From: Deltaproteobacteria bacterium
GTDB taxonomy: Bacteria > Desulfobacterota_C > Deferrisomatia > Deferrisomatales > JACRMM01
Reading direction: 5' to 3'
DNA: 11,666 nucleotides
Assembly (NCBI GenBank): GCA_016218905.1
Contig: JACRCS010000323.1
Span: 1 to 11,666 of the forward strand
The notes under the pieces were generated by a model. It made no database searches and had not been told where the DNA came from. It saw only the letters and a list, made by a program, of their open reading frames with translations. Position numbers and translations under genes: made by a program. Of this stretch, positions 6,070 to 11,666 are shown piece by piece. Positions within the stretch are counted from its first letter, which is position 1, and the number at the start of each line of letters is the position of its first letter.

Positions 6070-7211
6070 GCCAGCCTCTCTTTGATCCACGCCTGGAGGT
6101 GCGTGGGGTGGATGATCTCGCCGTCCACCTGGTGGTACCCCTCCACGCGACAACGGGCGATCTTGCGCACCTCGCCCTCCACCTGCCCGAGGTTCATCTC
6201 CGGCACCAGGAGGCAGTCGACGCGCCTGGCGACCTCCGCCACCGCCTCCACCGGGAAGGGCCAGAGCGTCCGGAGGCGCAGGAGGCCCACCGGGAGCCCC
6301 TCCGCCCGGAGCCCTTTGACCGCGTGGAGGCTCGACCGGGCCGTGAAGCCGTAGGCGACCACCGCGGCGCGTGCATCCTCGAGGAAGTGGCCCTCCACCC
6401 GGCAGATCTCTCCCCGGTGGTCGACGATCTTCCGGTTGATCCGGTTGACCAGCCGCTCGTGGACCTTGCCGTCCTCGGTGCGCCGAAACCCCCTCGCCTC
6501 GTGGGTGGAGCCCGTGACCATGAGCGCCGCGCCGTCGCCGAAGGCCGGCATCGGAGGCACGCCGTCGGGGGCGTCGGTACCGAAGGGCGGCCGGGTCCGG
6601 TCCCGGTCCCGCCGGACGACCTCCACCGAGGGGGGGATCCGGACGCGTTCGCGCAGGTGCCCCACCGCCTCTTCCGCCAGCACCACGGCCGGGACCCGGT
6701 AGCGCTCGGCCAGGTTGAAGGCCTCGGCCGACATCTCGTACATCTCCTGGACCGACCAGGGCGAGAGGGCGATCACCTGGTAGTCGCCGTGGGAGCCCCA
6801 CTTGGCCTGCATGATGTCGCCGGCGCCGACCCGCGTCGCCTGCCCGGTGCACGGCCCGGCCCGCTGGACGTCGATGATGACGATGGGAGTTTCCGTGAAC
6901 GCCGCGTAGCCGAGGGCCTCCATCATGAGGCTGAAACCCGGCCCCGACGTCGCGGTCATCGCCCGGGCGCCTGACCAGGCGGCCCCGATCACCGAGCAGA
7001 TGGACCCGATCTCGTCCTCCATCTGGACGAAGGTGCGCCCGAGTTCGCCGAAGCGCTCGGCGATCCGCTCCATGATCTCGCTCGAAGGCGTAATCGGGTA
7101 CCCGCCGTAGAAGTCGCAGCCGGCGGCCAGGGCTCCCTCGGCCGCGGCCTCGTTGCCGGACAGGTAGTAGTCTCGCGGTTCCAGAAGGCTCGGCAGGGTT
7201 TCGACCTGCAT
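6054..7211 (-). CDS. korA: 2-oxoacid:ferredoxin oxidoreductase, alpha subunit
   Basis: A 385-aa alpha subunit (pyrimidine-binding and transketolase C-terminal-like domains) without a fused gamma domain, as in KorA-type enzymes. Family marks are YLSGNEAAAEGALAAG near the N-terminus, GGYPITPSSE, the EDEIGSICSVIGAAWSGAR region, ATSGPGFSLMMEALG, and RAGPCTGQATR, where most relatives have GGPSTG. The ATG at 7211 has GGAG 10 nt upstream; an upstream open stretch to 7298 translates only the 7-nt repeats and the end of gntR. It lies 52 nt after gntR and overlaps korB by 16 nt. The complex would convert a 2-oxoacid and CoA to acyl-CoA, CO2 and reduced ferredoxin. The substrate is not determined; 'kor' is used for the subunit type. 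Confidence 0.92.
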   Translation of the reverse strand: MQVETLPSLLEPRDYYLSGNEAAAEGALAAGCDFYGGYPITPSSEIMERIAERFGELGRTFVQMEDEIGSICSVIGAAWSGARAMTATSGPGFSLMMEALGYAAFTETPIVIIDVQRAGPCTGQATRVGAGDIMQAKWGSHGDYQVIALSPWSVQEMYEMSAEAFNLAERYRVPAVVLAEEAVGHLRERVRIPPSVEVVRRDRDRTRPPFGTDAPDGVPPMPAFGDGAALMVTGSTHEARGFRRTEDGKVHERLVNRINRKIVDHRGEICRVEGHFLEDARAAVVAYGFTARSSLHAVKGLRAEGLPVGLLRLRTLWPFPVEAVAEVARRVDCLLVPEMNLGQVEGEVRKIARCRVEGYHQVDGEIIHPTHLQAWIKERLAWPET

Positions 7212-7223
7212 GGGGATGACTCC

Positions 7224-7286
7224 GGTCGTCGGTTGTCGGTTATCGGTCATCAGTTGTCGGTTGTCACCGAGAACCGAAAACCGAAA
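7224..7286. repeat. Two-armed 7-nt tandem repeat between gntR and korA
   Basis: On the plus strand six units of consensus GGTTGTC (7224-7265) are followed by three of ACCGAAA (7266-7286). The second set is roughly the reverse complement of the first (CGGTT/AACCG cores), so the block can fold as an imperfect hairpin. The ACCGAAA side encodes the last residues of GntR, and the gntR TGA (7264-7266) lies at the junction. The gntR-korA spacer is made almost wholly of this element. Confidence 0.7.
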
Positions 7287-8022
7287 ACCCGGTTCCAAGC
7301 GCCTCCCGCTCCTCCGCGCTCCTTCGCAGCCCCTCCAGCACGTGGTCGCGAATCCTCCGCAGGTGCTCGGAGAGGGCCTTCTGGGCGGCCTCGGCGTCTC
7401 GGGCGACGACGTGGTCGAAGATCTGCCGGTGCTCGTCGGCGACGTCTTCCATAAGGCGGGAAAAGAGGAGCTCGCCCCGATACTTGAGGTACAGGAGGTC
7501 GAAGAGGTTTCCGACCATGCGGACCCGAATGTCGCCGCCCGCCAGCCCGGTGAGCGTCATGTGGTACTCGATGTCCGCGAGGAGCCGCCGCTTGAGGTGG
7601 CGGTCCCGGGTAGCCTGCTGGTGGTTCTCCAGCGCCGCTCGGAGCCGCTCGATCCCCTCCTCGTCGAGCCGCTCCACCGCCCTCGGCAGACACGCCACCT
7701 CGATGGACTCCCGCAGCTCGTAGATCTCCCGGATCTCTTCCGGGCGCACGGAAGAGAGGTAGAAGCCCCGGTTCGGCTCGTGCTCGACCAGCCCCTGAAA
7801 CTCCAGCCACTTCATCGCCTGCACGACGGGCGTGGGGCTCATCCCCAGCCGCTCGGCGATCTCCCGGTAGCGGAGCTTCTGGCCCGGCGCGATCTCGTCC
7901 AGGAAGAGCATCTGCCGGATGCCGGCGTAGGCCTGGCGGGTCAGCCCCTCCAGCGCCCGCTCCGAGGAGTGGACAGCCCGCGCCTTTCTTCCGGTCGGCT
8001 CCCGATCCTCTCGCTCGTCCAT
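7264..8022 (-). CDS. GntR-family transcriptional regulator, FCD (FadR-type) subfamily
   Basis: A 252-aa regulator. An N-terminal winged helix-turn-helix (about 25-92) shows AYAGIRQMLFLDEIAPGQKL, REIAERLGMSPTPV as the recognition region and the wing FQGLVEHEPNRGFY. The C-terminal all-helical FCD domain keeps its probable metal and ligand residues: D150, H154, H198 and H220. FCD regulators usually bind small organic acids, which suits control of a 2-oxoacid/aldehyde operon. Preferred start is the ATG at 8022, with GAGGAG 7 nt upstream; the GTG immediately before it (8023-8025) is spaced only 4 nt. It lies 23 nt after AOR and 52 nt before korA on the same strand, so it is probably co-transcribed and autoregulatory. 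The last eight or so codons come from a 7-nt repeat. Effector unknown. Confidence 0.93.
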   Translation of the reverse strand: MDEREDREPTGRKARAVHSSERALEGLTRQAYAGIRQMLFLDEIAPGQKLRYREIAERLGMSPTPVVQAMKWLEFQGLVEHEPNRGFYLSSVRPEEIREIYELRESIEVACLPRAVERLDEEGIERLRAALENHQQATRDRHLKRRLLADIEYHMTLTGLAGGDIRVRMVGNLFDLLYLKYRGELLFSRLMEDVADEHRQIFDHVVARDAEAAQKALSEHLRRIRDHVLEGLRRSAEEREALGTGFSVFGSR

Positions 8023-8029
8023 CACTTAA

Positions 8030-8035
8030 CTCCTC
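8030..8035 (-). promoter_or_regulatory. Ribosome-binding site deciding the gntR start
   Basis: GAGGAG on the minus strand lies 7 nt before the ATG at 8022 but only 4 nt before the adjacent GTG at 8025, favouring the ATG. Confidence 0.55.
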
Positions 8036-8045
8036 ACCCGGACCT

Positions 8046-9884
8046 TCACGCGCCTTGTCCGAGCCCCAGCGAGTCGAGCTTCTCGGCCGTGGGTACCCCG
8101 TCGGCGTCCCAGCCCCGGGCCCGGTAGTAGTCGTCGAGCATCTCGTCGAGGCGGCACACGCGCCCCTCCGCCGGCCCGTCCGGGAGCGGCGTCTCGGTCA
8201 GCCGCGCCGGCAGCGAGTCGTCCTTGCGGCGAAAGCCCGCGCGGACGAGGAAGAGCCGCTCGGCGTTGGTGATCCGCTCGCCGGCCCGGACGAGCTCCTC
8301 GAGGGTGTACCCCGCGCCGGTGGCCGCATTCAGGTACGCGAGGATGTCCGTCGGCGGGCAGTCGAGCTGGGGCTCGATCAGGTTGCGGACCGAGAAGAAG
8401 ACGCACAGGCCCGCCGAGTCGATGATCGCGAAGAGGTCCTGCCAGTCCCGGACGATCGGGCCCTTCCCCTCGTGGGCGAAGCGGTCGATGTTCCGGGGCA
8501 CGCCCAGAAGCTCCCAGTACGCCGGATCGCCCCGCATGTGCGAGGCCCCGATGGGCGAGGTCGCGTAGGCGAGCCCCATGGCCTGGGAGCCCCGGGGCTC
8601 GTAGCCGGCGAACTCCTGGCCCTTCGAGTGCATCGCGAGCTCCGGGTGACCGCACGCCGTCGCGAGTCGCAGGCTCCCCTCCGCGAGCCGATCACCGAAC
8701 CCCTCCCGCAGGCCCGTCTGCCTCGTGAGCTCCACGAGCGCCCCGCCGTCGCCCCAGCGGAGCGGCAGGCCCACTACCTCTTCCGAGAGGTGACCCCGCT
8801 CGACGAGCTCCATGGCGCAGGCGACCGTCGCCCCCATGGTGATCGTATCCAGGCCGAGCTCGTTGCAGAGGTAGTTGGCCTTCGTGACGGCCGCGAGGTC
8901 GTCGATGAGGCAGTTGGAGCCCATGGCGTAGAGGGTCTCGTACTCGGGCCCCTCTCCCTCCCCTTCGAAGCCCGGCACGTCCACCCGGGTCCGCCGGCCG
9001 CAGGCGATCGGGCAGCTGAAGCAGGCGCTCGCCTTCACCAGGAAGCGCTCCGTCAGGGTCTCGCCGTGGATCTTCTTCCAACCCTCGAACGTCCCGTGCT
9101 GCCAATTCTTCGTGGGGAGAACGCCGTAGTTCTGGGTCGCCATCACGGTGACCGCGGTCCCGTGGAGCCGTAGCGCCGGGGGGTTCTTCTTCGCCGCCTC
9201 CTGGAACCGGTCGAGCACCCGAGCGTTCACTTCCCGGAAGCCTTCCTCGTCGGCGAGGGCCACGGAACGGTCGCCCCGGGCGACGACGGCCTTCAGGTTC
9301 TTCGAGCCCATGACCGCGCCGACCCCCGACCGCCCGGCGGCCCGGTGGTTGTCGTTCAGGACCGCGGCGAAGAGGACCCGCCGCTCGCCCGCCGGGCCGA
9401 TGCAGCAGACCCGGGCCTTAGGGTCGGTCTCCGCCAGGAGCCGGTCGGTGGCCTCGTGGGTCGTCGTCCCCCAGAGGTGGGCGGCGGGCCGCAGCTCTGC
9501 CCGCTCGCCGTCGAGCCGGAGGTAGACCGGCTCGGGCGCGGCGCCCTCGAAGAGGAGGGCGTCGTACCCGGTCCGCTTGAGCTCCGTGGGGAAGTGCCCC
9601 CCGGAGTTCGAGCAGGTGATCGCCCCCGTCAGCGGAGACTTGGTCATCACCATGTACCGGGCCCCGGTGGGGGCGCGGGTGCCCGTCAGCGGGCCCGTGG
9701 CCATGACGAGCAGGTTCTCGGGGGAGAACGGATCGCAGGCGGGGTCCACCTCCCGGTTCAGGTAGTGGATCCCGAGCCCGCGGCCGCCGATGTAGTCCCG
9801 GGCCGTCCGGGGGTCGAGCGCTTCCGCAGAGACCTTCCCGCGGGTCAGGTCGACCCGGAGGACCTTTCCGTTCCAGCCGTGCAT
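8046..9884 (-). CDS. aor: Aldehyde:ferredoxin oxidoreductase (tungsten/molybdenum pterin)
   Basis: A 612-aa AOR-family enzyme that oxidises an aldehyde to a carboxylic acid and reduces ferredoxin, using a bis-pterin W (or Mo) centre and one [4Fe-4S] cluster. The cluster ligands are all present: C288, C291, C295 (CFSCPIAC) and C494 in DSAGLCVFF. By my count these numbers coincide with those I recall for Pyrococcus furiosus AOR (605 aa). Pterin-binding NELGLDT and DSAGLC motifs, the N-terminal GGRGLG, and the active-site segments EGEGPEYETL and SHMRGD are visible. The ATG at 9884 has AAGGAG 6 nt upstream and begins the usual WNGKVLRVDL. It lies 110 nt after the flavoprotein gene and 23 nt before gntR. 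The enzyme is cytoplasmic and expected to be O2-sensitive. Aldehyde specificity is not readable; the ThDP enzyme upstream could supply it. Confidence 0.95.
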   Translation of the reverse strand: MHGWNGKVLRVDLTRGKVSAEALDPRTARDYIGGRGLGIHYLNREVDPACDPFSPENLLVMATGPLTGTRAPTGARYMVMTKSPLTGAITCSNSGGHFPTELKRTGYDALLFEGAAPEPVYLRLDGERAELRPAAHLWGTTTHEATDRLLAETDPKARVCCIGPAGERRVLFAAVLNDNHRAAGRSGVGAVMGSKNLKAVVARGDRSVALADEEGFREVNARVLDRFQEAAKKNPPALRLHGTAVTVMATQNYGVLPTKNWQHGTFEGWKKIHGETLTERFLVKASACFSCPIACGRRTRVDVPGFEGEGEGPEYETLYAMGSNCLIDDLAAVTKANYLCNELGLDTITMGATVACAMELVERGHLSEEVVGLPLRWGDGGALVELTRQTGLREGFGDRLAEGSLRLATACGHPELAMHSKGQEFAGYEPRGSQAMGLAYATSPIGASHMRGDPAYWELLGVPRNIDRFAHEGKGPIVRDWQDLFAIIDSAGLCVFFSVRNLIEPQLDCPPTDILAYLNAATGAGYTLEELVRAGERITNAERLFLVRAGFRRKDDSLPARLTETPLPDGPAEGRVCRLDEMLDDYYRARGWDADGVPTAEKLDSLGLGQGA

Positions 9885-9895
9885 GGAAGACTCCT

Positions 9896-9922
9896 TGGTC
9901 CGACGGGTCGGACTCGTCCGAG
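9896..9922. repeat. Second copy of the 9-nt repeat, containing a perfect palindrome
   Basis: Three 9-nt units of NNGTCNGAC type (TGGTCCGAC, GGGTCGGAC, TCGTCCGAG) lie just upstream of the AOR ribosome-binding site. The first two form GTCCGAC-GG-GTCGGAC (9898-9913), a perfect 7-bp inverted repeat. This could be the same repeat family as 4665-4736 or a protein-binding site over the AOR leader. Confidence 0.55.
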
Positions 9923-9953
9923 CCGCCGGGCGCGTCACAGCATGACGATTTGT

Positions 9954-9976
9954 GGGACCCTGCTACGCAGGGTCCC
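9954..9976. other. Perfect hairpin between the flavoprotein and AOR genes
   Basis: GGGACCCTG (9954-9962) and CAGGGTCCC (9968-9976) form a perfect 9-bp stem with a 5-nt loop, 18 nt after the flavoprotein stop. No T-run follows on either strand, so it is not a standard intrinsic terminator. It may stabilise the upstream mRNA, mark a processing site, or partly attenuate transcription into AOR. A smaller inverted repeat, CGTCA-N5-TGACG (9933-9947), lies on its downstream side. Confidence 0.55.
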
Positions 9977-9994
9977 AGCCACACCTTGCTGCCT

Positions 9995-11272
9995 CTACCT
10001 TCGGGCGAATACCCCAGCGACCCCGGCCTCCAGCACGCGGTTTCGGATCGTGGCCACGTCGGTCGTGTAGAGCCCGAGCTCCTTCATCCGCTCGAAGTAC
10101 GCCGATCCCGAGTAGGTGTACTTGAAGCCGAGGCCCTTCTCGGTCTGCATCTGCGCCCGCACGTACGCGATCGCGTCCCCCACCGCCGTCGGCGTCGGAA
10201 GCACCAGCGGCTCTTCCCCCCGCCCCTGCCGTGCCGCGTTGTGGCCCGCCAGGGTCCCCGTGCAGATCGCCTCCGTGTGCCCCACGAGCAGCCCCGCCTT
10301 CTCACCCCCGCAGTAAAGGTTCTCCATCCCCTCCACCCGGAGCGCGTCGTCCCTCGGGCTCATCCCCACGTACCGGATCGAATTCCCTCGCCCCCCGGCG
10401 TACGGGTCCTCGAACCGCGCGTGCTCGCACCCCGGCACCTCCCGCAACGCGTCCAGCGGGAAGAAGGGGCTCATCAGCTTCGCGTGCCCCGTGTCGAGGA
10501 AGACGAGGTTCGCCTCGAACTCCGGCAGCGCGTACTGCTGGCACGCCTTGATCGAGAGCTTCCCCTTGACCCGCTTCTCCTCCGGGATCGGCACCACCGC
10601 CACGCCCGTCTTTCGCAGGCTCTCGTTGATCTCCGGCGAGAGTGACTCCTTGAGCACCTTGCACGCGCCGCTCATGGCGCCCACCTGGTCGCCCTTCCGG
10701 CCGATGAGCTCCTTGACGCCCGCCTTGGCCGCGACGCTCACCCGCCCTCCGAAGGTCGGGCAGCGAAGGATGCACATGGCGCAGCCGTTGCCGTGCCGGG
10801 TGCAGTTGACCGTGGGACCTGCGGTGCCCGTGGCGTCGACGAAGACGTCGCCCTCGAACCGGAGCTCCTCCCCGCCCTCCTTCGCCCGCACGGCCTTGAC
10901 GCGGTTGCGTTCGAGCTCCACCTCCTCGAAGCGGGTCGAGAGGTGGAGCTCCACGCCCGCCCCTTCGACGAGCGCCCGCACAGTCGGCTCGATCGTCGCG
11001 ATGTTGTAGAGGGAGGCGTGCCGGTGGCCGGGGAACTCGATGTTACGGTGGAGGCTCTCGCGGTCGCAGAGCTCGAAGAGCTCCCCGCCGCCCATCGCGA
11101 TCATCTCCTCGGTGGCGGTAAAGCGGCCGTTGTTGCGCATGATGCCGCCCACGAGCCCGGTGCCGAGGAGCATGTCCATCCGCTCCAGGAGCACCACCTC
11201 GGCCCCCTGCTTCCGGGCCGCCAGGGCCGCCGCACAGCCCGACCATCCCCCACCGACGACGACGAGCCTCAT
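9995..11272 (-). CDS. FAD-dependent oxidoreductase, MnmG/TrmFO-like fold, with four-Cys motif
   Basis: A 425-aa flavoprotein. The N-terminal dinucleotide motif is VVGGGWSGCAAALAARKQGA with an acidic residue at the end of the second strand (E30), for FAD. The C-terminal segment NLYCGGEKAGLLVGHTEAIC, then TGTLAGHNAAR, resembles the FAD-closing region of MnmG/TrmFO proteins. Between them C157, C164, C167 and C171 (CTRHGNGCAMCILRCP) look like ligands of an iron-sulfur cluster, which a tRNA-modifying MnmG or TrmFO would not need there. The ATG at 11272 overlaps the ThDP-enzyme stop by 4 nt (ATGA) with AAGGAG 6 nt upstream, so the two are translationally coupled. Probable role: a redox partner or dehydrogenase working on the ThDP enzyme's substrate or product. 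The reaction is unknown, and an automatic TrmFO label would probably be wrong. Confidence 0.8.
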   Translation of the reverse strand: MRLVVVGGGWSGCAAALAARKQGAEVVLLERMDMLLGTGLVGGIMRNNGRFTATEEMIAMGGGELFELCDRESLHRNIEFPGHRHASLYNIATIEPTVRALVEGAGVELHLSTRFEEVELERNRVKAVRAKEGGEELRFEGDVFVDATGTAGPTVNCTRHGNGCAMCILRCPTFGGRVSVAAKAGVKELIGRKGDQVGAMSGACKVLKESLSPEINESLRKTGVAVVPIPEEKRVKGKLSIKACQQYALPEFEANLVFLDTGHAKLMSPFFPLDALREVPGCEHARFEDPYAGGRGNSIRYVGMSPRDDALRVEGMENLYCGGEKAGLLVGHTEAICTGTLAGHNAARQGRGEEPLVLPTPTAVGDAIAYVRAQMQTEKGLGFKYTYSGSAYFERMKELGLYTTDVATIRNRVLEAGVAGVFARR

Positions 11273-11666
11273 GGCGACTCCTTCTCTCCGTTCTCCGGTT
11301 GCTCTTGCCTTCGCCCGAGCTTCTCCGCGGCGTTGAGCCAGGTGGCCACCGGGGGCAGCTCGACCACCTCCGACTCGGTAGCGACGTCCAGGAAGACCGG
11401 TCCCTTCGTGGCGAACGCCTCGTCGAGCGCTTCCTCGAGCTCTTCGGCGGTCTCCGCGCGCAACGCCTTGAGGCCAAAGCCCTCGGCGACGAGGCACGGG
11501 TTTCCCGCCGTGAAATCGACCGAGTAGAAGCGGCTCCTGGAGTGGAGCGCCTGCAGGGCCTTGATCCAGCCGAAGCAGGCGTTGTTGAAGTGGATCAGGA
11601 CGGCGGGGATGTCCAGGCGCGCCAGGGTCTCCAGCTCGCCCGCGGACATGCCGAGGCTTCCGTCCC
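11269..11666 (-). CDS. Thiamine diphosphate-dependent enzyme, C-terminal part (truncated by window edge)
   Basis: Only the last 131 or so residues are inside the window. At the edge the frame reads DGSLGMSAGELETLA, completing a GDG(S) ThDP/Mg motif whose first Gly codon is cut, and NN follows about 26 residues later (HFNNACFGWIKALQ). This is the C-terminal ThDP domain of the acetolactate synthase/decarboxylase superfamily, normally about 550 aa. It continues through GNPCLVAEGFGLKAL and GPVFLDVATESEVVELPPV, then a polar tail. The ATG at 11649 lies inside the GDG motif and is not the start. The stop overlaps the flavoprotein start (ATGA). It may decarboxylate a 2-oxoacid to an aldehyde for AOR, or form or cleave a C-C bond. 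The missing N-terminus is needed to decide. Confidence 0.85.
   Translation of the reverse strand, partial: DGSLGMSAGELETLARLDIPAVLIHFNNACFGWIKALQALHSRSRFYSVDFTAGNPCLVAEGFGLKALRAETAEELEEALDEAFATKGPVFLDVATESEVVELPPVATWLNAAEKLGRRQEQPENGEKESP

Noticed and set aside
5308..6852. Single 514-residue fusion of korA reverse-frame sequence with KorB
   Set aside because: The first 261 residues are the wrong frame of korA; the true korB start is the ATG at 6069.
8055..9173. 372-codon open frame on the plus strand
   Set aside because: Antisense to AOR, whose cofactor motifs are complete; no domain or ribosome-binding site.

Overview
The window is G+C-rich bacterial DNA (about two thirds G+C by eye). All eleven protein genes I can support lie on the minus strand, so they are described from high to low coordinates. 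Signal-peptide use, Shine-Dalgarno sites and tight gene overlaps are bacterial. The combination of a gas-vesicle gene, a CotA-like multicopper oxidase and a ferredoxin-based 2-oxoacid/aldehyde oxidation block, plus short-period intergenic repeats, would fit an uncultured high-GC lineage (Desulfobacterota, NC10 or Rokubacteria-like). That placement is an impression, not a result.

Region 1 (11666 to 8046): the C-terminal end of a thiamine-diphosphate (ThDP) enzyme runs off the window. It overlaps by 4 nt (ATGA) a flavoprotein of the MnmG/TrmFO-like fold that carries an unexpected four-cysteine motif. After 110 nt with a perfect hairpin comes a complete tungsten-type aldehyde:ferredoxin oxidoreductase (AOR).

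Region 2 (8022 to 2963): a GntR/FCD regulator follows AOR by 23 nt. Then come the alpha, beta and gamma subunits of a 2-oxoacid:ferredoxin oxidoreductase (korA, korB, korC; overlaps of 16 and 8 nt), a GltD-like FAD/NAD(P) oxidoreductase with an N-terminal ferredoxin motif, and a 2x[4Fe-4S] ferredoxin (delta subunit, 14-nt overlap). The block reads as one operon: the ThDP enzyme could make an aldehyde, AOR would oxidise it to an acid, the Kor complex would oxidise a 2-oxoacid to an acyl-CoA, ferredoxin would collect the electrons, and the GltD-like protein would pass them to NAD(P). The substrate is unknown.

Region 3 (2962 to 1): a 303-nt spacer with a weak promoter candidate leads to a secreted multicopper oxidase. 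Next is a hairpin-rich noncoding stretch ending in an intrinsic terminator, and last a gvpA-like gene whose C-terminal tail looks like a frameshift product. These two genes are probably separate transcription units.

Most notable observations: a Cys-to-Gly change at one of the four expected [4Fe-4S] ligands in KorB; the four-Cys motif in the flavoprotein; 9-nt and 7-nt tandem repeats that sit at gene junctions and provide the stop codons of korC and gntR; the gvpA tail; and the structured noncoding region at 459-693.
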